A DNA stretch of 49,848 nucleotides, taken from a virus. Location of the stretch: the IMG/VR virus record IMGVR_UViG_3300028610_000388, positions 1 to 49,848 of that record; one strand, written 5' to 3'. Every line of letters starts with the position of its first letter. Position 1 is the first letter of the stretch. Position numbers and translations under genes: made by a program. This document shows, piece after piece, positions 1 through 8,324 of the stretch. The notes beneath the pieces are model-generated. The model saw nothing but the letters and a program-made list of their open reading frames with translations. It searched no databases and was not told the origin of the DNA.

Positions 1-144
1 AGAAGAAAAGTAAAGGATTACTGAGATGCCCCACAAAGGATCACGGCCATACAAGATCAAGCCAGGCCACAAAAGACCCAAGAAGGCCAAGAAGGTGCGG
101 AAGAGATAGTGGCGAAGAAACGGAAAAAGAGCAATCGGGGGCCG
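1..144. repeat. Terminal direct repeat, left copy
   Basis: Bases 1-144 are identical to 49705-49848 (constant offset 49704). The repeat contains the 27-codon ORF and the first codons of the small terminase gene. It is either the overlap left by assembling a circular molecule or a genuine short direct terminal repeat of a linear virion genome. A repeat this short could come from either, and the sequence alone cannot decide. It shows that the window covers the whole replicon. Confidence 0.95.
26..109 (+). CDS. 27-aa very basic peptide ahead of terminase
   Basis: ATG with AAGGA 8 nt upstream; 27 codons ending TAG, whose last base is the first base of the GTG start of the small terminase gene. 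About half of the residues are Lys or Arg, with no hydrophobic core, so it would be a nucleic-acid-binding or disordered peptide if made. The good ribosome site and the one-base overlap with the next gene support translation. It could instead only couple translation into the terminase gene. No family recognised. Confidence 0.55.
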   Translation: MPHKGSRPYKIKPGHKRPKKAKKVRKR

Positions 145-516
145 GGTAAGCCGAAGAAGGTAATCACGCCGGCAAAGATGAAGAAGGCCGAGGGCTATGC
201 TCTTGATGGTTGCCAGAATCACACTATCGAAGTGCTGATGGGATGGCCTAATGCCTTCATTGAGAACCGAAAAGATATTACTAAAAAGTTGCAGAAAAAG
301 CGAGCGGAGCGGAAACAGAAGCTTCGTAATGCTCAATATGTGAACGCCACAGAGAACCACTCAAACACGATGCAAGTTTTTCTCGGAGTGAACGAACTTG
401 ACCAGAGGGATGTCAAAACACAGGAAGTCAGCCGACAGACATTGGCAGACATTGCTGCTATTGTCGGCGCTGAGTTGCCTGGGGATAAGCCAGATGGTAA
501 CGGCGACAAGTCTTGA
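109..516 (+). CDS. terS: Probable terminase small subunit
   Basis: 135 aa, GTG start overlapping the previous stop. The Lys-rich N-terminus is followed by a helical region (about residues 22-75) reading like the helix-turn-helix DNA-binding part of phage small terminases, then a long basic helix and an acidic tail. Its size and its position directly before the large subunit, overlapped by 23 nt, fit TerS, which recognises the packaging site and loads the large subunit. The call rests mainly on context, because small terminases diverge strongly. Confidence 0.65.
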   Translation: MAKKRKKSNRGPGKPKKVITPAKMKKAEGYALDGCQNHTIEVLMGWPNAFIENRKDITKKLQKKRAERKQKLRNAQYVNATENHSNTMQVFLGVNELDQRDVKTQEVSRQTLADIAAIVGAELPGDKPDGNGDKS

Positions 517-2101
517 CAGGGCTATTGACGCCCGGCGGATTGCTTTCCAGCAAGACCCTATTGGCTTTGCGGTAGAGGTGTTGGGGATGCGTCGGGATTG
601 GATTTGGCCGAAGATGGTGGAAATGGCCGAAGGTGTCCGGGACCATCAGCGAGTGGCCGTGCGGGCCGGTCATTATGTTTCAAAGACCTATGGCCTTGGG
701 CGCATCATAGTCCCTTGGTTCAAGACATGCTTCCTTCCCAGTACAGTAGTAACCACAGCCCCGAGCGATAATCAGGTTCGTAATCAATTGTGGAGAGAAA
801 TCCATGCCGCTTACTCAAGTGCCAAGGTTCCATTAGGAGGAACAATCACCGCCTTGCAGTGGGACATGCAACCCCACAAAGAAGTACTCGATGCTCTACC
901 CCCGGAATCCCGCGCCAATTGGGCCAAGAACTTTGCGATAGGCTTCTCGACCAGTCCGGATTCAGCAGCCGACCACGCCACAAAGATGCAGGGCTGGCAC
1001 AACGAGTGGGTATTGGTGGTGATTGACGAAGCGTGCGGCATGGCTCCGCAGATTTGGAAGACTGCAAACGAGGGGCTTATCAATGACGATCAGTGCAAGA
1101 TCGTCGCGATAGGCAACCCGACTGACCCTGAGTGTGAGTTTGCGCAAGCCTGCTACTCTTCGGACCCCATCAAGAACGAAGGTAAAGAACCATATATCAG
1201 TGACAAGGGCTGGTATGTGATAACCATCGACGCCCGCGATACTCCGAACTACATCGCCCGTAGACGTATTATTCCCGGATTAGCAAGCTATGAGTGGGTC
1301 CAGGGGATATTCGAGGAGTACGGCGAGGACGGGGACGGATCGAGGTATCGTGTTAAGGGTTTGTTCCCGACGTCGAAGGAAGGTACGTTTTACGGTGATC
1401 TGCTCGCGCAATCGCGGCGGGATGGTCGAGTGGGTGAGTATCCGCACGATCCAAGCTATCCGGTGTATACGTTCAACGATTATGGTGACAAATGGACGGC
1501 GAGCATCTTTGTGCAGTTTATCAAGGGTAGAATTCGCATTATCAGCGACTATTGGGATTACGAGGGGCAGGGTGCGCCGGGTTGGGCGGCTGTTTGTACG
1601 GCGAGGGGTTACAATTACGTCGATCATATAGCCGGACCGGACCTTGATCCGAACACAGGAAGCAACCGCAAGCCGTTCGCTACCGGCCAACTCCTCGTCA
1701 CGACATTGCAGCAGTTGGGCTATACTGTGCAGGCTTGTGAGTCACATTCTTTTGACGACGGTATTCGTGTTGGACGTCAAGTCTGGCCATTGATTGAAAT
1801 TAACCAGCCGGAATGTTCGACCTTTCTACAAGCGGCTGGTGGGTATGGACGCAAGAAGAACCTTGCGCTTAGTACGGCCAATCATCCTGAGTATCATAAT
1901 CAGGTAGCCCAGACCTGGCACCGTCACATCATGGACGCATACAGGCATTTGGCGGTCATGTACCGGATTCACCAGTACAAGGGAGACACTATCGAGGGGT
2001 TGTACGACTACAAGGCCCTCGGTGTCGGTAAGACTTCATACAGTAACAACGTTCTATTCCGGGGCATGTTAGCCGGAAGAAAGGGGGCCAAACGTGGATG
2101 A
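494..2101 (+). CDS. terL: Terminase large subunit
   Basis: 535 aa from ATG 494; longer upstream starts would read through the small-subunit gene. The packaging motor ATPase and headful nuclease. An atypical Walker A (AGHYVSKT, about residues 57-64) is followed by the adenine/arginine-type segment TTAPSDNQVRNQLW, and Walker B (VVIDEA) lies near residue 175. The RNase H-like nuclease part follows, with FNDYGD near residue 327, GPDLD near 380 and a late HIMDAYRHL, which supply the expected acidic metal ligands. The gene overlaps its neighbours on both sides, as usual for packaging operons. Confidence 0.9.
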   Translation: MVTATSLDRAIDARRIAFQQDPIGFAVEVLGMRRDWIWPKMVEMAEGVRDHQRVAVRAGHYVSKTYGLGRIIVPWFKTCFLPSTVVTTAPSDNQVRNQLWREIHAAYSSAKVPLGGTITALQWDMQPHKEVLDALPPESRANWAKNFAIGFSTSPDSAADHATKMQGWHNEWVLVVIDEACGMAPQIWKTANEGLINDDQCKIVAIGNPTDPECEFAQACYSSDPIKNEGKEPYISDKGWYVITIDARDTPNYIARRRIIPGLASYEWVQGIFEEYGEDGDGSRYRVKGLFPTSKEGTFYGDLLAQSRRDGRVGEYPHDPSYPVYTFNDYGDKWTASIFVQFIKGRIRIISDYWDYEGQGAPGWAAVCTARGYNYVDHIAGPDLDPNTGSNRKPFATGQLLVTTLQQLGYTVQACESHSFDDGIRVGRQVWPLIEINQPECSTFLQAAGGYGRKKNLALSTANHPEYHNQVAQTWHRHIMDAYRHLAVMYRIHQYKGDTIEGLYDYKALGVGKTSYSNNVLFRGMLAGRKGAKRG

Positions 2102-2384
2102 CGGAAGCGATGACCCGGTTATAGATGAGGCCAAAAGGATTGACGACAGCTTATCCAAAGCTTTTGGTTTAGGTGAGCCGAGTAAAGAACGGGGTGAAGC
2201 GAGGGAAGCAGAGCGAGCGGTAGAGGCTCAATTCGCATCTGAGTTCGAGGAAGGCCCGGAGCCCACTACACCAAGGACAGGCGGTCCCGCACGTAGGCCC
2301 TCAAAGCGTAGGCGGTTCAGTGCTACTCAGTTCGCTAATGAATGGCTACCGCCCATATTGAGCGATGCAGGATTATTGGGATAG
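2094..2384 (+). CDS. Small acidic/disordered protein between terminase and portal
   Basis: 96 aa, GTG start 8 nt inside the end of the large terminase gene. The first 60 residues are acidic and polar (runs of Asp, Glu, Lys) with no hydrophobic core. A basic patch (RRPSKRRR) and a short amphipathic end follow. It looks intrinsically disordered. No family recognised; its location suggests a head or packaging accessory role, which is inference. Confidence 0.6.
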   Translation: MDDGSDDPVIDEAKRIDDSLSKAFGLGEPSKERGEAREAERAVEAQFASEFEEGPEPTTPRTGGPARRPSKRRRFSATQFANEWLPPILSDAGLLG

Positions 2385-2388
2385 GAAT

Positions 2389-4164
2389 ATGGCGATAGAC
2401 AAACCCTTATACGACCGGATTACAAACAAGTGGGACGAACTCGACGAGGTCTACGAGAGGATAGGAAACGCCCGGAAGAACATCGCGGCTTTTTTCCGTC
2501 CCGATCTCGGTGTGGAGTACGACGAGAACCACGATATGCTCATGCTGGGGGGTGATATTTACGACGGCTCACCGCCCTGGGTGGCTCGCACGATGAGTAC
2601 CGGGCTGCAAGGTAATATTGTCTCAAAGCGTATCGACTGGATAATGTACCTGATGGGCGATAGGCGATTGAGGGGTATCACCGAACTCGATCAATGGACT
2701 CAGGATGTGAAGGAGCATAATACCGACGTCTACCAGAACTCCAACTTTTACGACGTCCAGCCGCAATTCACTTTAGATGGTGTGACGACTGGTAGTCCGG
2801 TGATGTTCGGTGAGGAAGATTTAGCTACTGGCCGGGTTATGTGGATACCCCAGCATTATCTCACCTACCGATTGTTCTACGACCGCTTCAATGAGAGCGA
2901 GGGGATTATCATCAAAGATACTCAGTGGTCGGCCAAGAAGATTTTCGACCGCTTCGCCCCAGGTCCGAGTATCGAGCAGCGGTTACAACTGGCGAAAGAG
3001 AAGTTTAGTCTTCCGCTCTACACAGCGATCATCAGAGGTCAGATGGATTCACGGTTCACCATTTGGCGGGCGGTGTTCAAGCGTACCGATCCGATATGGG
3101 AGGGTAAGAAGCAGCCTTTGGGCGGTAAGCTGTGGATCAGTGCCTTTTTCGAGGAGTTGGGCGCCGGTATTATCGCCAACAAGGAGACACCTCTAGAACT
3201 CTCAGGGTACTACAGCAAGCCTTACGTAGTCTGGGACTACGATAAGAAGTTATGGGAAGCGGCGAGCCGCACGCCGGCATGGGAGGCTATTTACGACGCT
3301 GCGAGCCAGAGCCAGGTATTCAAGAACTACCTTGAGAACTTGCAGCAGAAGACCCGTCCGGCAATGGCTATTTTGGCCTCGATGCAGGGTAAGGCAAACT
3401 TCTCACCCGAGGGTGAAGTGATAGTCGAGAAGAACGATTGGAACTTCAAACCTGAACCGATCAATAACGTCGGTGACATTCGTTTGGACCGAGAGACGAT
3501 GGACTTGTTCGACCAGAAGCTCTCACGTCATTTCCACTTGGAGATGTTCCGGCAGTTCACTGACATGGCGGCGAACAGTACTCAGCAGTTCAGAGTCTTG
3601 CAGATCATGGAGATTGCCGGTGAGCGGATTACCCAACTCCTGCCGATGATCGAGACGCACGAGCGGTATCTTTCGCAGGTCGACGACAGGGTCATAGACA
3701 TCCAGCGTCAAGCCGGTAACGGGCCTTTCGCCCCGGAGGTACTCGAAAGGGTGGCGGATATCGTCTCTTTCTACACTGGCGAAGAGACTTTAGGTGTGGA
3801 TTTACAGGTACAGTTCATCGGTACGCTCAGACAGGCCCAGCAGATGCAGCAGAAGTTGAAGCCGATCCAGTTTGGCGTATCGGTAGCTTCTGAGATCGGC
3901 AATGCTCTAGGTGATCCTGACATTGCCCGTCTGATGGTCAAAGGCTACGAAACGGTGGATGAAGCTTTACAGGCGGTCCACTTCCCCGAGAAGCTTACGG
4001 TGGAGAAAGAGGAGTACGAGAAATCCGTCGCGGCGCTGGCCGAGGCCCGGGCGCAGCAGGCTCAGTTTGAGAACGCAGTCGAAATGGCGAAGGCGTCGAA
4101 GGATGTATCGGGTCCGGTGGACGATAAGAGTGTACTTGGAACTTTGGCAGGGAGTGCGGCATGA
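2389..4164 (+). CDS. Portal (head-tail connecting) protein, podovirus type
   Basis: 591 aa from ATG 2389, chosen because GGGA lies 7 nt upstream; an in-frame ATG at 2365 is possible but lacks a good ribosome site. The sequence reads like the T7 gp8-type head-tail connector family (wing with an N-terminal YDRITNKWDELDEVY helix, then the stem, and a C-terminal helical crown rich in Gln, Ala and Glu). It forms the dodecameric ring through which DNA is packaged and ejected. Length fits the family (about 500-700 aa). It is followed by an ATGA overlap. Confidence 0.85.
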   Translation: MAIDKPLYDRITNKWDELDEVYERIGNARKNIAAFFRPDLGVEYDENHDMLMLGGDIYDGSPPWVARTMSTGLQGNIVSKRIDWIMYLMGDRRLRGITELDQWTQDVKEHNTDVYQNSNFYDVQPQFTLDGVTTGSPVMFGEEDLATGRVMWIPQHYLTYRLFYDRFNESEGIIIKDTQWSAKKIFDRFAPGPSIEQRLQLAKEKFSLPLYTAIIRGQMDSRFTIWRAVFKRTDPIWEGKKQPLGGKLWISAFFEELGAGIIANKETPLELSGYYSKPYVVWDYDKKLWEAASRTPAWEAIYDAASQSQVFKNYLENLQQKTRPAMAILASMQGKANFSPEGEVIVEKNDWNFKPEPINNVGDIRLDRETMDLFDQKLSRHFHLEMFRQFTDMAANSTQQFRVLQIMEIAGERITQLLPMIETHERYLSQVDDRVIDIQRQAGNGPFAPEVLERVADIVSFYTGEETLGVDLQVQFIGTLRQAQQMQQKLKPIQFGVSVASEIGNALGDPDIARLMVKGYETVDEALQAVHFPEKLTVEKEEYEKSVAALAEARAQQAQFENAVEMAKASKDVSGPVDDKSVLGTLAGSAA

Positions 4165-4439
4165 CAGAAGATCAAAACAGGGTCAATCTTTCACTGATAA
4201 CACGTCGCGGCTACCTTCACGTCGGCCCGCCCGAGGAGTTCCTATCAGTTAAGATCAGGGACTTGTTCGGTCTAATCACTACCGACCGGGGCGTGGCCGA
4301 CCATAATAGCATGGCCGAAGATATCAAAATGATGGTAAGGGAAGCAGATCACGGCGAGTTTTTCCGGCAGATATCGCTCGTGATAATCAGTTTCGCCGGT
4401 AAGGGAGTACAAGGTGGCCAAACGCAAGAAGAAGGTTAA
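4161..4439 (+). CDS. Hypothetical small protein after portal
   Basis: 92 aa; its ATG overlaps the portal stop (ATGA). Compact mixed alpha/beta-like sequence with no Cys, no signal peptide and no transmembrane segment. Its end overlaps the next gene by 26 nt. Not recognised. Its position inside the head operon suggests a structural or assembly accessory. Confidence 0.6.
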   Translation: MTEDQNRVNLSLITRRGYLHVGPPEEFLSVKIRDLFGLITTDRGVADHNSMAEDIKMMVREADHGEFFRQISLVIISFAGKGVQGGQTQEEG

Positions 4440-4986
4440 GAGAGTCAAGAAGAAAGTTCATTCCGAAGAGAAGCAGGATGTAGCAGAGGAGTCTTCGCGT
4501 TCTCTCGGAGTGCTTGACGTCCGCAAACCTGCCATATCGGAGGCCGAAGCTACCCGTCAAGCTGAGATCACGACTATCTGCAAAGAGACAGGCTTTGCTC
4601 GGAACGTAGTCGAAGCGGCTCGTAAGACCGGGTACGTCAAGTTGCAGATCATGGGTTTTTCGGACGAAGAGAGTTTGAGGGTTGCCGTATTGCGAGTGAA
4701 TCCGAAACTGGTTGGTATGTTCCAGCAACCGAGCGAGAAACCGGTCCTCATTGTGAAGGATACTGAGTACGAATATGCGGAAGCCGCGTTTCACGTTCCC
4801 GTACTGGCCGGGATGGGCAATCAGGCTAACCGAGCCATGAAGGAACAGCGGGGGATTGACGCTTATATCCGGCGCAACGGTATCCGGAACGTGGACAAAC
4901 TGGTAATCGAGCGGTTCTATACCCCGGACGGGAACAACAAGGTACTCTCGGCAGTGAGAGTAGAATATCGAAAGGAGAAACAGTGA
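4414..4986 (+). CDS. Hypothetical protein with Lys-rich N-terminus
   Basis: 190 aa from GTG 4414 (AAGG a few bases upstream). The first 16 residues are almost all Lys, Arg and Val. A region with helix-turn-helix flavour follows (about 55-85, ITTICKETGFARNVVEAARK), then a beta-rich domain. It could bind nucleic acid, but no family is recognised. Ends in a GTGA overlap with the next gene. Confidence 0.6.
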   Translation: MAKRKKKVKRVKKKVHSEEKQDVAEESSRSLGVLDVRKPAISEAEATRQAEITTICKETGFARNVVEAARKTGYVKLQIMGFSDEESLRVAVLRVNPKLVGMFQQPSEKPVLIVKDTEYEYAEAAFHVPVLAGMGNQANRAMKEQRGIDAYIRRNGIRNVDKLVIERFYTPDGNNKVLSAVRVEYRKEKQ

Positions 4987-5315
4987 ACAAGGATGAGTTC
5001 GTAAAGCAGGTAGAACGGATTTACAACAAGGCGATGGAAATAAGCGATTTGCAGATGGCTATGACCGCGTTGCTCAGTATCAGAGAACTAGGAGGGACGG
5101 TCGATGTTGAAGACAGCAGGACGTGCGCGATATGTGGTAATTGGTTGGTTTGCCCTACAACCTTGGTCCGGGCAAAGGCCCGAGGGATTTGCGTTGAAAC
5201 AAGAAACCATCAAGAGTGTTTTGATGATGGAATTACGGGTCAAATGGGAATAGCGCCAATATGCCCTGAGAGTAGTAAGTGTGAGTTTTGGATTTCAAAA
5301 GGAGAACAAGAATGA
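4983..5315 (+). CDS. Hypothetical protein with Cys-rich zinc-ribbon-like centre
   Basis: 110 aa, GTG start overlapping the previous stop. The N-terminal 35 residues form a helix. Then CAIC (about residues 47-50), further Cys near 57 and 70 and CPESSKC near 94 make a plausible zinc site. The 3' end overlaps the following ATG (ATGA). Function unknown. Confidence 0.6.
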   Translation: MNKDEFVKQVERIYNKAMEISDLQMAMTALLSIRELGGTVDVEDSRTCAICGNWLVCPTTLVRAKARGICVETRNHQECFDDGITGQMGIAPICPESSKCEFWISKGEQE

Positions 5316-5590
5316 AACGAGGACTATTAATTGGATTTACAGTAGCGATATCGCTGTGCCTGCTCATGGGCGCCGCGAGTAATGCCCCGAAGTACTGGCA
5401 GAATGAACTCTTGACGCTCAGTCCCCAGTGGCTCAATGTGTTCGGCTACACCCCGGACTCCATCCTGGCTTATCAGGACTGGGTCCAGAACAAGAAGGAC
5501 GCCATGCACGACGCGGAGCTTACGGCTATCAAGCAGAGGCTCTTGAAGCTTGAAAGTGCAGTGGTGGACCCGAATGAGGCGGTAGAATGA
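5312..5590 (+). CDS. Small exported protein with signal peptide
   Basis: 92 aa from ATG 5312 with AAAAGGAG 7 nt upstream. N-terminus MKRGLLIGFTVAISLCLLMG has a basic n-region and a long hydrophobic core, with a plausible cleavage after Ala-Ala-Ser. The mature part is short and ends in a helix (KQRLLKLESAVVDPNE). It sits in the head operon between portal and scaffold, an unexpected place for an exported protein. It could also be a single-pass membrane protein. Confidence 0.65.
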   Translation: MKRGLLIGFTVAISLCLLMGAASNAPKYWQNELLTLSPQWLNVFGYTPDSILAYQDWVQNKKDAMHDAELTAIKQRLLKLESAVVDPNEAVE

Positions 5591-5784
5591 AAACGACTGA
5601 TGACTTAAAAGCTCATTGCCTTGCCCAGATGAACATACACCGCGATCTTGAGAAGGGGTCAGAGGCGGCGGGCTGTCCCATTGGGCAATCGGCACATAGG
5701 GGGCAAATTACCGCCTACAAGGATGTGCATACATTGCTGAGTATTTGGTTCTGTGAAAACAAAGCGAAGAAAGAAGGAGACTAA
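5587..5784 (+). CDS. Hypothetical 65-aa protein
   Basis: ATGA overlap with the previous gene. 65 aa, helical and polar, with three Cys (near residues 11, 29 and 56) and one His-rich stretch. No signal peptide. Resembles small helical phage proteins of unknown role. Ends 4 nt before the scaffold gene. Confidence 0.55.
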   Translation: MKTTDDLKAHCLAQMNIHRDLEKGSEAAGCPIGQSAHRGQITAYKDVHTLLSIWFCENKAKKEGD

Positions 5785-5788
5785 CTAA

Positions 5789-6550
5789 ATGGATTGGGTA
5801 AACGAACTGACACACGAATCACTGACAACACCCGAGGCAAAGACGGCGTTGTCGAAGTATGATAGTCAAGAAGCTGCCCTGGTAGGCGGCTTGAACGCCA
5901 TGAAGACAGCCGGTGCGCCGTTTAGGCTACCGGAATCGCTGGACCAAAGCCATATCAACGACGAGATGCGAGCGGAGTTCACGAGCAGGGTCGGGAAGCT
6001 GTTGGGTGTTCCGAACGAAGATGCTCTAAATGACGTGAATTTCGCCGACGGCCTGCCTAATGCCGATATGGTCAATGCCGATCTCGTTTCGACGTTCAAG
6101 AAGTTCGCCGTCGAGAACCACCTGTCGAAGTCTGTCGTGGCCAAACTGGTTAAGATGAACAACCAATTCTCCGTATCGTCAAGAACGGCCCAGGATCAGG
6201 CGTCAGCCGACGCGCACGCTGAGTCGGTTAAGACAGTCAATACTGCGATGGAGGCTTCACATGGCGGTAAGGACGGCGTTGCGAAGCACGTTGAACTGGT
6301 GAAACGGCTATTCAAGAATCATTCGGGCTTGAGTGGTGTAGAGTTCGACAGTATCGCCGAAGGACTTACCAAAGGTCCGTTCGCTACCGACCCGGCGATG
6401 CGCAAGGCTCTTTACAACCTAGCCGCTGCGGTGGTGCCGGAAGCGGTGACGGGCAGTCAGGAGCAAGTGGCTGCGAAGAAAACAGCGAGTTCGTCAATAC
6501 CAACCCGTTTCCCAACATTAGCGAAACATCTAAACTGGAAAACAAGTTAG
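5789..6550 (+). CDS. Probable scaffolding/capsid assembly protein
   Basis: 253 aa, ATG with AAGGAG upstream. Highly charged, Ala- and Lys-rich helical protein without Cys. Its composition and place immediately before the major capsid gene are the main evidence for a scaffold that directs capsid shell assembly and leaves or is degraded. Size is in the usual 200-350 range. The Lys-rich C-terminus (FPTLAKHLNWK) would suit capsid binding. Confidence 0.65.
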   Translation: MDWVNELTHESLTTPEAKTALSKYDSQEAALVGGLNAMKTAGAPFRLPESLDQSHINDEMRAEFTSRVGKLLGVPNEDALNDVNFADGLPNADMVNADLVSTFKKFAVENHLSKSVVAKLVKMNNQFSVSSRTAQDQASADAHAESVKTVNTAMEASHGGKDGVAKHVELVKRLFKNHSGLSGVEFDSIAEGLTKGPFATDPAMRKALYNLAAAVVPEAVTGSQEQVAAKKTASSSIPTRFPTLAKHLNWKTS

Positions 6551-6563
6551 TACCGAACAAACA

Positions 6564-6655
6564 CCAGACACCTTCCGAAAGGAAGCCTGGTTGCTCGCTC
6601 CAAAGGGGAGCGGCATAGCACGGCCTGTCAGTGTTAGGACGAGCCTCGAAAGAGA
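6564..6655 (+). promoter_or_regulatory. Structured leader upstream of the major capsid gene
   Basis: The 152-nt gap between scaffold and capsid genes can form at least three hairpins: CCAG..CTTCC-GAAA-GGAAG..CTGG (6564-6590), CGCTCC with GGAGCG (6596-6612, 5-nt loop), and CTC-GAAA-GAG (6645-6654). Two have GAAA tetraloops. There is no T-run, so this is not a standard terminator. It may stabilise or set the 5' end of the capsid message. Confidence 0.45.
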
Positions 6656-6702
6656 CACCTCTCCGAGAACGTAAACTAAACGATTTTTTGGAGAGTAAAC
6701 TC

Positions 6703-7767
6703 ATGGCAACTAACACAGTAGGCGTATCGGGGAACATTCTCGACGTCCTCAAATTCAAAATGCCTGACGGCAGTGCGGTCGACCAGCCGATTAACGCGAT
6801 GGTCGAACTCAATGATTTCCAAATGGACATGCCCGCCCTACCGGCAAATGGCGGCATGACTCATCAAGGTCTCAGGACGATACAACTACCGACCGGCTAT
6901 CTCACGGACGTCGGTGGTTCGTGGAAGAGTTCCAAAGCCGAATTCGAGATGTTCATTGACGGTTTGATGACACTTCGCTCGACGTACAGAGCGCCCATAG
7001 ACACTTATGAGGTGGAAAGTGCAGAAATTGGTCAAGCTCAACTCGAAGCGAACCTCGACGGTCATATTCACGCTCTCACTCAGGGCTTGATGAATATGAT
7101 GCTCGAAGGTTCTTCGGTTCCGAACCAAAGTGGACTCATCGGCCTGATGCAGCGTGACCCGTACACGACGCACGACAGTTCCTTCACATTCTCGGTAGGC
7201 GGATCAGGAAGTAACCTGCGCAGTGCATGGCTGATGAAGCCTGGAATCGACACGGTCCACACAGTCTACAACCCCAACCATCCGACGCTCGGTATCGAGC
7301 AGAAGGATATGGGAGTCCATCCCGTAACCGGATTGGGTACATCAAGCGACGAACACAGATGGGATATGTGGATCGAGCATAAGATCGTTTCTGGTATCGT
7401 CATCAAAGACCAGACTGCGGTTAAGCGAATCTGCAACATCCCCGTAGGTTTGGCTGACTATCCCGGTGAGGACGTCATTAACCTGGCTATCGAGGCGTCG
7501 ATCATCAACGCCACGAAGCAGCCCGGTAAGAGCCAAGGCCTCGGCACCGCTTCACAGATCCTCAATACGTGGATGTTGTACTGTGACGAGCGGCTGTATG
7601 CCAAGATCGTCCGTGCCAGCAATGACAAGCTCATGGTCTACATGTCCGACCAGAACATCTACCGGACGAGTCTGCCGATGATCGGTACGAACATCATCAT
7701 CAGGCGCATGGACGCTCTGAATCACGCTCTCGGCTCGGGTGAGACTGAAATTGCCGCTGCGTCGTAA
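6703..7767 (+). CDS. Major capsid protein
   Basis: 354 aa from ATG 6703, supported by GGAGAG 7 nt upstream; the ORF extends to 6631 through the structured leader, which is unlikely to be coding. Position after the scaffold, size and a uniform alpha/beta composition without Cys clusters or signal peptide fit an HK97-fold coat protein. It carries a long mid-protein stretch with alternating loops (PYTTHDSSFTFSVGG) and a C-terminal MIGTNIIIRRMDAL beta/helix typical of the axial domain. Confidence 0.75.
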   Translation: MATNTVGVSGNILDVLKFKMPDGSAVDQPINAMVELNDFQMDMPALPANGGMTHQGLRTIQLPTGYLTDVGGSWKSSKAEFEMFIDGLMTLRSTYRAPIDTYEVESAEIGQAQLEANLDGHIHALTQGLMNMMLEGSSVPNQSGLIGLMQRDPYTTHDSSFTFSVGGSGSNLRSAWLMKPGIDTVHTVYNPNHPTLGIEQKDMGVHPVTGLGTSSDEHRWDMWIEHKIVSGIVIKDQTAVKRICNIPVGLADYPGEDVINLAIEASIINATKQPGKSQGLGTASQILNTWMLYCDERLYAKIVRASNDKLMVYMSDQNIYRTSLPMIGTNIIIRRMDALNHALGSGETEIAAAS

Positions 7768-7771
7768 ACAA

Positions 7772-7794
7772 GTGAAACACTATCCTTTTTAGGA
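7772..7794 (+). promoter_or_regulatory. Recurrent late-gene leader motif, copy 1
   Basis: GTGAAACACTATCC followed by TTTTTAGGAG, ending in the ribosome site of the next gene. The same arrangement recurs at 8297-8317 and 49117-49133. The shared part reaches beyond what ribosome binding needs. Confidence 0.5.
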
Positions 7795-7802
7795 GAATTA
7801 GC

Positions 7803-8288
7803 ATGATACTTCCGAAACTTGGAAAACTGAGTGTGGCTCAGGCTTTAACGCCTACCACACAAGATAGTACGAATGTGATTTTGATGTCGGCGATTCCGTT
7901 TGCGGCATGGGCTGACGTATGGCTGACTATCGACACGAACGTCATTGCAACTGGTGACGGGTCCGATGTATTTGACTTCTCTTTGGTGGTTTCCCAGGAA
8001 GATACCTTGGACACCAACCTTGAAGTTGTGGCACAGCGCATCACCGGCATTGCCGACTCTCGCCTTGCGACTGCCGGCAATCGAATCATGGAAGTCAATC
8101 TAGGATCAATGCTCACGCGGTTGATGGACGCGGATTACGACTATCTTGGTCTGGTCCTGGGTGTGACTGGCGGGGCGACGTTGTCGATTGACGCTGTGAT
8201 TCAGTCATCGAGGCCGCAGACGATTCCGCGAAAACAGCCCGTAGTCTCGAACGTTGGCGTACCGACGCACGTTTCGGCGGGTTCGTAA
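7803..8288 (+). CDS. Probable capsid accessory/cement protein
   Basis: 161 aa, ATG with TTTTTAGGAG upstream. Beta-rich sequence with Asp/Thr-rich loops, no signal peptide and no Cys. Its place directly after the major capsid gene matches the capsid cement or decoration gene of several podoviruses (for example Bordetella phage BPP-1, where the cement gene neighbours the coat gene). That comparison rests on position and size; no motif proves it. Confidence 0.55.
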   Translation: MILPKLGKLSVAQALTPTTQDSTNVILMSAIPFAAWADVWLTIDTNVIATGDGSDVFDFSLVVSQEDTLDTNLEVVAQRITGIADSRLATAGNRIMEVNLGSMLTRLMDADYDYLGLVLGVTGGATLSIDAVIQSSRPQTIPRKQPVVSNVGVPTHVSAGS

Positions 8289-8296
8289 ACAACAAA

Positions 8297-8317
8297 TGAA
8301 ACACTCTTTTTTAGGAG
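8297..8317 (+). promoter_or_regulatory. Recurrent late-gene leader motif, copy 2
   Basis: TGAAACACTC followed by TTTTTTAGGAG, ending in the ribosome site of the beta-helix gene. It follows a stop codon in the context CGTAAACAA, as does copy 1. Confidence 0.5.
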
Positions 8318-8324
8318 TAAGAAC

